A DNA stretch of 64,000 nucleotides, taken from contig JARRJC010000004.1 of the NCBI GenBank assembly GCA_037379885.1, positions 40,034 through 104,033 of the forward strand, given 5' to 3'. Below are positions 1-7,541 of this stretch, piece by piece. The notes under the pieces are model-generated. The model was not told where the DNA came from and searched no databases. It was given only the letters and a program-made list of their open reading frames with translations. Each line of letters opens with the position of its first letter. Position 1 is the first letter of the stretch. The stretch is from Limibacillus sp. GTDB taxonomy: Bacteria > Pseudomonadota > Alphaproteobacteria > Kiloniellales > CECT-8803. The position numbers were made by a program, and so were the translations under genes.

Positions 1-464
1 ATCGAGACTTGCCCGGAGGCGAGGTTGATCAGCGCGGCGGGGATGAAGAAGGGCGACACGCGCCGGGGACCGCGCTCGTTGAGCTGTATGCTGCCCTCGG
101 CGATCCACTGGAGGCCGCCGATGCCAGAACCGATCAGAACGCCGGTGCGCTCCTGCTCCTCGGGGTCATCGGGCGTCCATCCCGCATGGGCAATCGCCTC
201 GTCGGCGGCGGCCATGGCGTAGTGGATGAAGGTGTCGTTCTTGCGCTGGTCCTTGGGCTCCAGGTAGTCGTCGGCGTTGAACAGCCCCTCCTCGGTGGAA
301 CCGCGGGGGATGGTGCCGGCGATCTTGGAGGGCAGGTCCGAGACATCGAAGCTCTGGATCGGCCGCAGGCCCGACTGACCGGAGGTCAGACGGTTCCATA
401 CATTCTCCACCCCGACGCCAAGCGGGGAGACGATACCCATTCCGGTTATGACGACTCTTCGCAT
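1..464 (-). CDS. fabF: Beta-ketoacyl-ACP synthase II (KAS II), 5' part only
   Basis: Condensing enzyme of fatty-acid elongation: adds malonyl-ACP to acyl-ACP in the cytoplasm. The first ~154 codons are present and the gene runs off the window edge. The translation opens with MRRVVITGMGIVSPLG, the usual start of FabF, and continues with the N-terminal thiolase-fold segment including GVLIGSGIGGL. The active-site Cys-His-His residues lie outside the window. The ATG at 464 follows AGGTGAAG, a strong ribosome site. It is last in the minus-strand order fabD-fabG-acpP-fabF, the classical arrangement. FabB-like synthases share the fold, but position after acpP favours FabF. Confidence 0.95.
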   Translation of the reverse strand, partial: MRRVVITGMGIVSPLGVGVENVWNRLTSGQSGLRPIQSFDVSDLPSKIAGTIPRGSTEEGLFNADDYLEPKDQRKNDTFIHYAMAAADEAIAHAGWTPDDPEEQERTGVLIGSGIGGLQWIAEGSIQLNERGPRRVSPFFIPAALINLASGQVS

Positions 465-530
465 GATGACTCTTCACCTCTTGCCGCGCCCCGGAACGCC
501 GCTCGATGCACCCGGCACGTAGTGCGGCAC

Positions 531-565
531 TTCCCGGAGTCTCCCCGTGGCGGGGAGCCCCGGAA
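531..565 (-). promoter_or_regulatory. Intercistronic hairpin between acpP and fabF
   Basis: A nested inverted repeat: inner arms CTCCCCG (541-547) and CGGGGAG (551-557) with a 3-nt loop, extended by TTCCCGG / CCGGAA outside. No T run follows on the minus strand, so it is not a classical terminator. It could stabilise the acpP end of the transcript or reduce read-through into fabF; acpP mRNA is usually needed in large excess. The function is inferred. Confidence 0.45.
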
Positions 566-582
566 GGCGTGTCGCGCTAGCC

Positions 583-819
583 TTAGGAGTTGCTGGAGAT
601 GAAGTCGATCGCGTCCTTGACGGTCACGATCTTCTCAGCCGCGTCATCGGGGATCTCGCAGCCGAACTCTTCCTCGAAAGCCATAACCAGCTCGACCGTG
701 TCGAGGCTGTCCGCCCCCAAATCGTCGATGAAGCTGGCCGTCTCGGTAACCTTGTCCTCGTCCACACCCAGGTGCTCGACGACGATCTTCTTAACGCGGT
801 CGGCGATATCGTTGCTCAT
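583..819 (-). CDS. acpP: Acyl carrier protein
   Basis: 78-residue acidic four-helix carrier of acyl chains in fatty-acid and lipid synthesis. The attachment motif GADSLDTVE supplies the serine that receives 4'-phosphopantetheine; length and acidity are typical. The ATG at 819 is chosen over a GTG four codons upstream, because that GTG lies inside the ribosome-binding sequence AAGGTGG. It sits between fabG and fabF on the same strand. A terminator-like hairpin lies upstream (875-898), so acpP probably has its own promoter in the roughly 200 bp gap after fabG. Confidence 0.98.
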   Translation of the reverse strand: MSNDIADRVKKIVVEHLGVDEDKVTETASFIDDLGADSLDTVELVMAFEEEFGCEIPDDAAEKIVTVKDAIDFISSNS

Positions 820-874
820 GGTTTCGTCCACCTTCGTCCTTCAGTTGATTTAAGCATCGTTCCTAGTCTTAACC

Positions 875-898
875 AAAAGAGGGCTCCCGTCCCTCTTT
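875..898 (-). terminator. Terminator or attenuator between fabG and acpP
   Basis: Perfect 8-bp inverted repeat AAAGAGGG (876-883) / CCCTCTTT (891-898) with a 7-nt loop. Read on the minus strand the stem is followed by a short T run (TTTT then GG). It would end part of the fabD-fabG transcript before acpP, uncoupling acpP expression. The short T run makes full termination uncertain. Confidence 0.55.
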
Positions 899-1030
899 CT
901 TGCCAAGCGGCCTAAGCGCGCCGGAAAAGCCGCTAGCCTCTTAACATCTTTGCAATAGACTTTCCAGCGAGCCGGCACCAATTAAAAAATTCCGCGCCGC
1001 CCACGGCAAGCCCCAGCGTTCTTACGATCC

Positions 1031-1768
1031 TCAGATCATGGCCATGCCGCCGTTCACGTGAAGCGTCTGACCGGTTACGTAGGCTGCCTCCTGGCTCGCC
1101 AGATAGACGACGGCGGCGGCAATATCGTCGGAACTGCCCAGGCGTCCCGCGGGGATGTTCTGCAATATCCTGTCGCGCTGCTGCTCGTTGAGCGCGTCGG
1201 TCATGGCGGTTTCGATCATGCCCGGCGCCACGCAGTTGAGCGTCACGCCACGGCTCGCCACCTCCTGCGCCAGCGATTTGGTCATGCCGATCAGCCCGGC
1301 CTTCGAAGCCGCATAGTTCGCCTGTCCGGGATTGCCGGTGACGCCGACCACGGAGGTGATGCCGACGATGCGCCCGGAGCGGCGCTTCATCATGCCCTTC
1401 AGCGCGGCGCGCGTCAGGCGGAAGGAAGCCGTCAGGTTGACGTCCAGCACAGCCTGCCAGTCCTCGTCCTTCATGCGCAGTGCCAGACCGTCGCGGGTCA
1501 GGCCCGCGTTGTTGACCAGGATGTCGAGCGGCCCCAGCGCCTCGTCGCACTGCCCGACCAGCGCTTCGGTCTGCACGGCGTCCGACAGGTTGCAGGGCAG
1601 CACGGCCACGCGCTCGCCGAGATCGGCGGCCAAGCTCTCCAGCGGTTCCACGCGGGTGCCGCTCAGCCCGACAGAGGCGCCTTGGGCGTGAAGCGCGCGG
1701 GCGATGGCGCCCCCGATGCCGCCCGAAGCGCCGGTCACCAGCGCCACCTTGCCCGTCAGATCAAACAT
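1031..1768 (-). CDS. fabG: 3-oxoacyl-ACP reductase
   Basis: NADPH-dependent reduction of 3-ketoacyl-ACP, the first reduction of the elongation cycle. 245 residues, a standard short-chain dehydrogenase: cofactor loop TGASGGIGG near residue 12, NNAG near 86-89, catalytic Ser139, Tyr152 and Lys156 (NYAASK), and the C-terminal YVTGQTLHVNGGMAMI typical of FabG. The ATG at 1768 has GAGGAGAG upstream. It lies 42 bp after fabD, so both are probably co-transcribed. Its location next to acpP separates it from the other two SDR genes in this window (5333 and 62898), which are not in fatty-acid loci. Confidence 0.97.
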   Translation of the reverse strand: MFDLTGKVALVTGASGGIGGAIARALHAQGASVGLSGTRVEPLESLAADLGERVAVLPCNLSDAVQTEALVGQCDEALGPLDILVNNAGLTRDGLALRMKDEDWQAVLDVNLTASFRLTRAALKGMMKRRSGRIVGITSVVGVTGNPGQANYAASKAGLIGMTKSLAQEVASRGVTLNCVAPGMIETAMTDALNEQQRDRILQNIPAGRLGSSDDIAAAVVYLASQEAAYVTGQTLHVNGGMAMI

Positions 1769-1810
1769 CGCTCTCTCCTCGGTTCTGTCGTTTTCAACTC
1801 GCCCCGGCGC

Positions 1811-2752
1811 TCACAGCGCGGCCAGCAGCGCTTCGATCTCTTCCGGCGTCCCAGCGTTCAGGGAGTTCATTTCCCGTTCGATGCGGCGGGTCAACCCGCT
1901 CAGCACCTTCCCGTTGCCCAGTTCGACCAGACAATCGACCTCCAGGTCGCGCATCGCCAAGACGCCTTCGCGCCAGCGCACCATGCCCGTCACCTGTTCG
2001 ACCAGCAGACGGCGGATGGTGGCGGGGTCCACGGCCGGGGCCGCCGCCACGTTGGAGACCACCGGCAAGCTGGGCGGAAGGATGGTGACGGCTTCCAGCG
2101 CCTCGCCCATGACATCGGCCGCCGGAGCCATGAGGGCGCAGTGGAAGGGAGCGGACACCGGCAGCAGCACCGCGCGCTTGGCGCCCTTTTCCTTGGCGAT
2201 TTCAGTGGCCCGCTCGACCGCCGCGGCGTGGCCGGAGACCACGACCTGGCCCGGCGCGTTGTCGTTCGCGGCCTGACAGACTTCTCCTTGAGCGGCTTCT
2301 TCGGCGATGGCCTGCACTTCGGGCAGGTCCAGACCGAGCAGCGCGGCCATCGCGCCGGTCCCGACCGGGGTCGCCTGCTGCATGGCCTGCCCGCGCCGCT
2401 TCAGGAGACGCGCTCCGTCGGACAGCGTGAAGGCGCCCGCCGCCGTCAGGGCAGAATATTCGCCCAGGGAGTGGCCGGCGACATAGGATCCCTTTTCGGC
2501 CAACATGAAGCCGCCCTCGCTCTCCAGCACGCGCACCACTGCAAGCGAAGCGGCCATGATCGCGGGCTGGGCGTTCTCGGTCAGGGTCAGATCGCCTTCC
2601 GGCCCCTCGGCCATCAAGCGGAAGAGGTGCTGGTCCAGCGCATCGTCGACCTCCTCGAAGACCTGCCGGGCGACCGGAAAGGCCTCGGCCAGGGCGACAC
2701 CCATCCCCACGGCCTGGGACCCCTGACCTGGAAAGACGAACGCGCGTGCCAT
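1811..2752 (-). CDS. fabD: Malonyl-CoA:ACP transacylase
   Basis: Transfers malonyl from CoA to ACP to supply extender units. 313 residues, family length. The nucleophile motif GHSLGEYS (Ser95) and the N-terminal FPGQGSQ are present, with the acyltransferase histidine in SAPFHCALM near residue 204. It is the first gene of the minus-strand fab cluster, and its upstream region diverges from rpsF. The leader holds an 8-bp inverted repeat (2775-2782 / 2802-2809) and a GANTC pair. Confidence 0.97.
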   Translation of the reverse strand: MARAFVFPGQGSQAVGMGVALAEAFPVARQVFEEVDDALDQHLFRLMAEGPEGDLTLTENAQPAIMAASLAVVRVLESEGGFMLAEKGSYVAGHSLGEYSALTAAGAFTLSDGARLLKRRGQAMQQATPVGTGAMAALLGLDLPEVQAIAEEAAQGEVCQAANDNAPGQVVVSGHAAAVERATEIAKEKGAKRAVLLPVSAPFHCALMAPAADVMGEALEAVTILPPSLPVVSNVAAAPAVDPATIRRLLVEQVTGMVRWREGVLAMRDLEVDCLVELGNGKVLSGLTRRIEREMNSLNAGTPEEIEALLAAL

Positions 2753-3098
2753 ATCGGCTACCCTCCCCTTGGCGGCGAAGCCTGCTTTTTTGCTGCTTTC
2801 GGGCTTCGCTTTTGAAAAAGCTTAAACGCTTTCGCGGAGTCGACCGAATCCTGGCCGGCCAACCCCAAGCGGGCGCTAGTGATAGACACCCTCGGGGCCC
2901 TGTCAAGCGGTCGCGCCGGACAGGCGCCGGCGAATCCGCAGATTCCCCTTGCACGGCAAGGCGTCATGGCTATAGTCCGGCTCCTCGCAATCTCCTCGCC
3001 GAGCCTTCGCGGGCCCTCACGGGAAAAGGTTCGGCTAGGGCCGGGTGGCCGTCAATCAGGCGGCTCCGTCCCAATAACAGCCATGAGGAGTGACAGTT
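2753..3098. other. Divergent intergenic region fabD/rpsF
   Basis: 346 bp without a convincing gene. It should hold divergent promoters for the fab and ribosomal-protein operons. Visible elements are an inverted repeat GCGAAGCC (2775-2782) / GGCTTCGC (2802-2809) in the fabD leader, and two GANTC-N4-GANTC pairs (2837-2850 and 2932-2945). I could not assign -35/-10 boxes with confidence. Confidence 0.6.
2837..2945. promoter_or_regulatory. Two GANTC-N4-GANTC pairs (CcrM methylation-type sites)
   Basis: GAGTC at 2837 and GAATC at 2846 form one pair; GAATC at 2932 and GATTC at 2941 form another. Both are spaced exactly 9 bp start to start. GANTC is the target of the alphaproteobacterial CcrM adenine methylase, and GcrA acts at methylated GANTC promoters; gcrA is present in this window. 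Regulation of fabD or rpsF through these sites is inference. Confidence 0.5.
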
Positions 3099-3584
3099 AT
3101 GGCTTATTACGAGTGCGTATTCATCGCGCGCCAGGACATCTCGACCCAGCAGGTCGAAGGCCTCAGCGACGAATTCGCTCAGATCATCGAAACCGGCGGC
3201 GGCAAGGTCACCAAGCGCGAGTCTTGGGGTCTTCGCAACCTCGCCTTCAAGATCAAGAAGAACCGCAAGGGGCATTACATGCTCTTCAACATCGACGGCC
3301 CGAGCGACGCGGTGCTGGAGATGGAGCGCAACATGCGTCTCAACGAGGACGTGCTGCGCTACATGACCGTTCGCGTCGAGGAGCTGGAAGAAGGCCCCTC
3401 TGCGATGATGCAGCAGAAGGACCGCCGCGACGACCGGCGCGGAGGCCCGGGTGGCCGCCGTGACGACCGTGGCGGCGATCGTGGTAGCGACCGCCGTGAC
3501 GACCGCCGGGGTGACCGTGGCGGCGACCGTGGCGAGCGCCGTCCGCGTGAAGAGCGCGCCGAGCAGGAAGGAGATAGCAACTGA
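3099..3584 (+). CDS. rpsF: 30S ribosomal protein S6 with a long charged C-terminal tail
   Basis: Small-subunit protein that binds 16S rRNA together with S18. Residues 1-95 are the normal S6 fold ([15 protein letters not shown] at the start, then [15 protein letters not shown] and [10 protein letters not shown]). After about residue 105 comes a low-complexity tail of roughly 55 residues built almost only of Arg, Asp and Gly, encoded by imperfect short repeats. Total 161 residues, longer than the ~100-130 typical of many S6 proteins. The ATG at 3099 follows AGGAG; an in-frame GTG three codons earlier overlaps that region. The stop overlaps the rpsR start by one base. Confidence 0.96.
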   Translation: MAYYECVFIARQDISTQQVEGLSDEFAQIIETGGGKVTKRESWGLRNLAFKIKKNRKGHYMLFNIDGPSDAVLEMERNMRLNEDVLRYMTVRVEELEEGPSAMMQQKDRRDDRRGGPGGRRDDRGGDRGSDRRDDRRGDRGGDRGERRPREERAEQEGDSN

Positions 3585-3844
3585 TGTCTACCGTACGTGT
3601 TGTCAGCAGCGGTGGCGCCGTCCGCCGCCCCTTCTTCCGCCGCCGCAAGTCCTGTCCCTTCTCCGGCCCCAACGCGCCGAAGATCGACTACAAGGACCTG
3701 AAGCTCATGGGACGCTTCGTCTCCGAGCGCGGCAAGATCGTGCCCAGCCGCATCACGGCCGTGTCGGCCAAGAAGCAGCGTGAACTGGCCCGCGCCATCA
3801 AGCGCGCGCGCTTCCTCGCTCTGCTTCCCTATGTGCTGAAGTAA
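3584..3844 (+). CDS. rpsR: 30S ribosomal protein S18
   Basis: 86-residue basic protein that pairs with S6 on the platform of the small subunit. It shows the S18 core: [15 protein letters not shown], then [20 protein letters not shown] and [20 protein letters not shown]. The ATG overlaps the rpsF TGA (TGATG), consistent with translational coupling. rplI follows 16 bp later in the same operon. Confidence 0.98.
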   Translation: MSTVRVVSSGGAVRRPFFRRRKSCPFSGPNAPKIDYKDLKLMGRFVSERGKIVPSRITAVSAKKQRELARAIKRARFLALLPYVLK

Positions 3845-3860
3845 GGCGGAGGTTCGTATC

Positions 3861-4538
3861 ATGGACGTGATCCTTTTGGAGCGCATCGAGAACCTCGGCC
3901 AGATGGGCGACACCGTCTCCGTCAAGCCGGGTTTTGCGCGCAACTTCCTCCTGCCGCAGAAAAAGGCCCTGCGCGCCACCAAGGAAAACCAAGCGGTTTT
4001 CGAAGCGCAGCGCGCCCAGCTCGAGGCCCAGAACCTCGAGCGCCGCAAGGAAGCCGAACAGATCGCCGGAAAGGTCGAAGGCCTGAAGGTGATCATGATC
4101 CGCTCGGCGGGCGACACCGGCCAGCTCTACGGCTCGGTCACCGCCCGTGACATCGCCGATGCGGTCAGCGAGGCGGGCATGACGGTCTCCCGCGCCCAGG
4201 TGGTGCTGGACAAGGCCATCAAGGTCCTGGGCCTGCACCAGATCCGCCTGCGTCTGCACCCGGAGGTCTCGATCGAGATCACCGTGAACGTGGCGCGTTC
4301 GGAGGCTGAGGCCGAGACCCAGGCCGCCACCGGCGAAATGGCGACCACCGAGTCCCAGATGGAGGCCGAAGAGGCCGCCATCGAAGAGGCTCTGGAACTC
4401 GCGGAAGCCGCTGAAGAGGCCGAGGCCGCAGCGGAAGACGAAGAGGGTACGACCCCCGAGGACGCGGAAGCCGCCGTCGCCGAGGCCGAAGAGGCCGCCA
4501 GTGACGCGACCGCTGACGAGGAAGAGCCGAAGTCCTAA
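3861..4538 (+). CDS. rplI: 50S ribosomal protein L9 with an acidic C-terminal extension
   Basis: Large-subunit protein bound to 23S rRNA near the L1 stalk. The N-domain ([30 protein letters not shown]), the long connecting helix and the C-domain ([19 protein letters not shown], then [14 protein letters not shown]) end near residue 145-150. About 75 further residues are almost entirely Glu and Ala with few basic residues, making the protein 225 residues against about 150 in E. coli. Similar tails occur in some alphaproteobacterial L9 proteins. It is the last gene of rpsF-rpsR-rplI, with a terminator 40 bp downstream. Confidence 0.97.
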   Translation: MDVILLERIENLGQMGDTVSVKPGFARNFLLPQKKALRATKENQAVFEAQRAQLEAQNLERRKEAEQIAGKVEGLKVIMIRSAGDTGQLYGSVTARDIADAVSEAGMTVSRAQVVLDKAIKVLGLHQIRLRLHPEVSIEITVNVARSEAEAETQAATGEMATTESQMEAEEAAIEEALELAEAAEEAEAAAEDEEGTTPEDAEAAVAEAEEAASDATADEEEPKS

Positions 4539-4577
4539 GTCCCCGGCCTTGCCGGCCCGGACAATAGGGCCTTAAAC

Positions 4578-4622
4578 AAAAAAGGGCGTTCCCGGCCAAT
4601 CCCGGGGACGCCCTTTTTCTTT
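4578..4622 (+). terminator. Rho-independent terminator of the rpsF-rpsR-rplI operon
   Basis: AAAAAAGGGCGTTCCCGG (4578-4595) pairs with CCGGGGACGCCCTTTTT (4601-4617) around a short loop, followed by a T-rich tract (CTTTTC). GC-rich stem plus T run, 40 bp after rplI. Confidence 0.85.
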
Positions 4623-4732
4623 TCCGCGCCCGCTATGGACTTCACCCTGACGCGAGCCTATTTTATAGGTGGCTAACGTAAAACCTCCTGGCGCTGCTGC
4701 CCTCGGGTGCGCCTTTTGCGGGGAGAACGGCC

Positions 4733-5278
4733 TTGTACCGCGACAACACGCTGATCCCATCCGAAGCGATCCGCCTTCTGGCTCTCGGCTTTCTGGCCGA
4801 GGAAGAAGCCGGCTACGCCGATCTCGCAAGCGCTGTCCGGCATTTCACCGCCCGCGTCGTCGGTCCCTCCCTGGAACTGGTGGCGGCTCCCTTGGAGTTG
4901 CTGAAGGTCGAAGGTCTGATCGAGAAGCTCGACGAGGAGGACCAGGACGACAACAGCATGCTGCGCATCACAGAGGCGGGCCGCGAGGAAGTGACCCGTC
5001 TGCTCTGCGCCGGCGTGCGCGCGCCCACCTCGGACGTCAACAAGCTGATCCTGGCCATCAAGCTGCGGCTGCTCCACCTGCTGGAGCGCGCCGAAGCGGC
5101 GCGTCAGGTCGATCTGCTCGCGGAAGTCGCGGAGAAGGAGCTGGCGCGGCTCGAAGATCTGAAGAAGAACAACAAGGCGGCGACCGGCCTCCTGCCCGCT
5201 TGGCTCGATCTGGAGATCGAACAGGCCCGCGCCCGCGTCGCCTGGTTCGAAGCGCAGGCCGACCGCCTCGCCGAGTAG
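4733..5278 (+). CDS. Winged-helix (PadR-like) regulator candidate
   Basis: 181 residues. Residues ~10-95 look like a winged-helix DNA-binding domain (LIPSEAIRLLALGFLAEE, then LEVLK-like recognition segment and LRITEAGREEV). Residues ~100-180 form a charged helical region with repeated Leu and Glu typical of the PadR C-terminal dimerisation coiled coil. The start is a TTG at 4733, preceded by GGGGAG at 7-nt spacing; no ATG is available in frame upstream. It stands alone between the rplI terminator and a convergent SDR gene. The PadR assignment is based on architecture and should be treated as probable; target genes are unknown. Confidence 0.6.
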   Translation: MYRDNTLIPSEAIRLLALGFLAEEEAGYADLASAVRHFTARVVGPSLELVAAPLELLKVEGLIEKLDEEDQDDNSMLRITEAGREEVTRLLCAGVRAPTSDVNKLILAIKLRLLHLLERAEAARQVDLLAEVAEKELARLEDLKKNNKAATGLLPAWLDLEIEQARARVAWFEAQADRLAE

Positions 5279-5332
5279 GATCGGCGCCTCGAAGGCGACT
5301 GGCAGACCCTCAGGGAAATAGAGTAATCCGCG

Positions 5333-6079
5333 TCAGTAGAGGTGCTGGCCTCCGGTCACGAAGATCTCCGTGCCGGTGACATAACCGAAATCGGCGCTGC
5401 ACAGCTGATAGACGGCTGCCGCCACCTCTTCGGGCTTGCCCATGCGGTGCATGGGAATGCGCGGGATCAGGGCCTCGTACTCCTCCCCCACCATCGCCGT
5501 TTCGATCTCGCCGGGCGCGACGGCGTTCACGCGCACCCCCAGTTCGGCGAACTCCACCGCCATTTCCCGCGTCAGCGCCGAGAGCGCCGCCTTTGAGGTC
5601 GAATAGGCCGAGCCCGCGAAGGGATGGATCGCATGCCCGGCGATGGAGGTGATGTTGACGATGGCACCCTTGCCCCGGCGCAGCGGCACGGCGAAGGCGC
5701 GCGCCAACGCCAGTGGCGCGAAGAAATTCAGCTCGAAGACCTGACGCCAACCCTCGATCCCGCCATTCAGCACGCCCAGCCGCTCCTTGAAGGGCGTCTT
5801 AGGCGAAACGGCGGCGTTGTTGACCAGGGCGTGGAGCGGCTGGTCGCCGATCAGCGCCAGCGCCTGCTTGGTGAAGTCCTTCAGGCTGGCCGGGTCGGCG
5901 AGGTCGGCCTCGATATGATTGGTCCAGTTGGGGTCGCGCAGGCAGTGCTCGGGAATCGACTCGCGCGAACAGGTCACGACCTGCCAGCCCTCGTCCGAGA
6001 AGCGCTTGACGGTGGCATGCCCGATGCCCCGGCTTGCGCCGGTCAGGAGCACTCTCTTGCGGCTGGGATCCTGGCTCAT
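5333..6079 (-). CDS. SDR family oxidoreductase
   Basis: 248-residue NAD(P)-dependent short-chain dehydrogenase. Cofactor loop TGASRGIGHA near residue 14, NNAA, catalytic Ser in NITSIAG and Tyr-Lys in YSTSKAA, and the C-terminal GYVTGTEIFVTGGQHLY. An Asn-containing insertion between the cofactor and catalytic segments (RDPNWTNHIEADLADP) is less usual. It is monocistronic or paired with the small gene at 6136. The substrate cannot be predicted; fabG-type function is unlikely because fabG is already present at 1031. Confidence 0.85.
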   Translation of the reverse strand: MSQDPSRKRVLLTGASRGIGHATVKRFSDEGWQVVTCSRESIPEHCLRDPNWTNHIEADLADPASLKDFTKQALALIGDQPLHALVNNAAVSPKTPFKERLGVLNGGIEGWRQVFELNFFAPLALARAFAVPLRRGKGAIVNITSIAGHAIHPFAGSAYSTSKAALSALTREMAVEFAELGVRVNAVAPGEIETAMVGEEYEALIPRIPMHRMGKPEEVAAAVYQLCSADFGYVTGTEIFVTGGQHLY

Positions 6080-6135
6080 GGGGCCTGAGCCTATCAGAGC
6101 CCCGCGCCGTCGAATAGCGCCCTTCTGCGCCTTCT

Positions 6136-6507
6136 TCAGGCGGGCCGGACGGAGACCACGCGGAAGGTCCGCAGCTCCCCATCGTACTCCTTGATGGAGA
6201 CGTACTCGCCCGGCTTGAAGACATGCTCATCCAGGCGGAAGCCGGTCTCGTCCTCGTCGGGATCGCCGTTGACGTCGTAGTGGAAGGCCCACTTGCCGCC
6301 GCGGGTGCGCACCATGTGGCCGATCTCATCCTCTTCTCCGACCCAAAAACGATGCACCCGGCATTTGCCCCGGTTCTTCTTCCATTCGTCCTGATCTATG
6401 CGCCCCTCGCTGTCCAAAGGCACGATGAACTCGTACCCGTGGCGGCTGCTGCCTTCCGGATGCTCCGGGTCGCGGGCCAGCTCAAGTCTGATGCGGTCCA
6501 AACTCAT
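6136..6507 (-). CDS. Conserved-looking small protein of unknown function
   Basis: 123 residues, soluble, rich in charged and aromatic residues, with no signal peptide or membrane segment. Segments such as HGYEFIVPLDSEGRID, CRVHRFWVGEEDEIGH and GKWAFHYDVNGDPDEDE suggest a compact beta-rich fold. A single Cys-x-Val-His is present, but no full metal-binding motif. The ATG at 6507 lies 30 bp from the stop of the universal stress gene, so it may be co-transcribed with it. I do not recognise the family with certainty and give it no function. Confidence 0.75.
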   Translation of the reverse strand: MSLDRIRLELARDPEHPEGSSRHGYEFIVPLDSEGRIDQDEWKKNRGKCRVHRFWVGEEDEIGHMVRTRGGKWAFHYDVNGDPDEDETGFRLDEHVFKPGEYVSIKEYDGELRTFRVVSVRPA

Positions 6508-6537
6508 GATGTCACTCTCGCTTTTTTTGCTTTGGGT

Positions 6538-7419
6538 CTAGTGGGCCATCAGCACGGCGATGCCGGCCGAACGCAGCACATTCTCGGTCGCGCCGCCGAA
6601 GATGAACTCACGCAGGCGGCTATGCCCATAGCCGCCCATCACCAGACAGTGTGCGCCGTTGGTGGCGGCATTCTCAAGCAGCGCGTAACCCGCCTCAATC
6701 CCTTCTGCGGGAATGTGCAAGGCCGTGGCGGCGATGCCGTGGCGCGCCAGATAGGCGGTCAGGCGCTCCGCGTCGCCGGTCTTTCCCCGCTCTTCGATGG
6801 TCATGACGGTGACCTTCTCAGCCTTGGCAAGCAAAGGCAGGGCTGCCGCCACTGCATGGGTGGCGGCCTTCGAGCCGTCCCAGCCGATTGCGATATGTCC
6901 CAAGGGGTTCTCAATGCCCCCCGGCGGCGAGAGCAGCAGCGCGCGGCCTGTCTCCATCAAGGCGCCCTCGACCGAGATGGTCGAATAGGCGTCGTTCTCA
7001 AGGTCGGGGCGGTCCAGCACGATCAGGTCGTGATAGGGCGCCACCTTGCGCAGTTCTTCCGGTTCGCTGCCGACCACTTCCTGATACGCGATGGAAAAGC
7101 CCTTGGCGCGGGCACCCTCTCCCCTTTGGCCCTCCCCGCTTTGAAGCGACTGGCCATGCGCCGAGGCCACGGCCTCCGCCTGACGCCTGGCCGCTTCGGC
7201 GCGATCCTTGGCGTCCCGCTCGTTGCGCTCCATGATCTCCTCGACCATGCCCGCCGCCATGCCCTCACCCACGAGCGGGACCGAAAGGCGCGGATCGAGC
7301 CGCACATGCAGAATATCCAAGCCAGCATCGCAGGACTGGGCCAGTCCCGCCGCCATTTTCAAGGTTTGCTCGCCATCCTCGTTACCGCTGGCGAGAGCCA
7401 GCACTGCCGCAATTTTCAT
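6538..7419 (-). CDS. Universal stress protein (UspA superfamily)
   Basis: 293 residues, about twice a single Usp domain. The C-terminal domain (from ~residue 170, GHIAIGWDGSKAATHAV) carries the ATP-binding signature GGYGHSRLREFIFGGATENV, a match to G-2x-G-9x-G-(S/T). The N-terminal domain is degenerate and holds a Gln/Glu-rich insert of about 40 residues with no nucleotide motif. Cytoplasmic stress or low-oxygen adaptation factor by family. The ATG at 7419 follows GGGAGGACC. An FNR/FixK-type box lies about 79 bp upstream of the start (7492-7505), which suggests induction at low oxygen. Confidence 0.88.
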   Translation of the reverse strand: MKIAAVLALASGNEDGEQTLKMAAGLAQSCDAGLDILHVRLDPRLSVPLVGEGMAAGMVEEIMERNERDAKDRAEAARRQAEAVASAHGQSLQSGEGQRGEGARAKGFSIAYQEVVGSEPEELRKVAPYHDLIVLDRPDLENDAYSTISVEGALMETGRALLLSPPGGIENPLGHIAIGWDGSKAATHAVAAALPLLAKAEKVTVMTIEERGKTGDAERLTAYLARHGIAATALHIPAEGIEAGYALLENAATNGAHCLVMGGYGHSRLREFIFGGATENVLRSAGIAVLMAH

Positions 7420-7491
7420 GGGCTTATGGTCCTCCCGTTTCCTCTCCGGTTAATCCAAGCATCAGCTTCCGCTCTAAGCCGCTGGGCGGCA

Positions 7492-7505
7492 TTGACCTAA
7501 ATCAA
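7492..7505 (-). promoter_or_regulatory. FNR/FixK-type box upstream of the universal stress gene
   Basis: TTGACCTAAATCAA matches the FNR/Anr/FixK consensus TTGAT-N4-ATCAA in 9 of 10 conserved positions (TTGAC on one side). Its centre is 79 bp from the usp ATG, so a class II (-41.5) activator position would place the transcript start about 38 nt before the ATG. No FNR or FixK gene is in the window. Activation is inferred from the known habit of Usp genes being in such regulons. Confidence 0.65.
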
Positions 7506-7541
7506 GCTGTTGGAATGAGGGGAAAATCCGGCGCGAGGCGG

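Noticed and set aside
1058..2815. A 585-codon plus-strand open frame opposite fabG and fabD
   Set aside because: Shadow of codon bias; no family motif, and the minus-strand genes account for the sequence.
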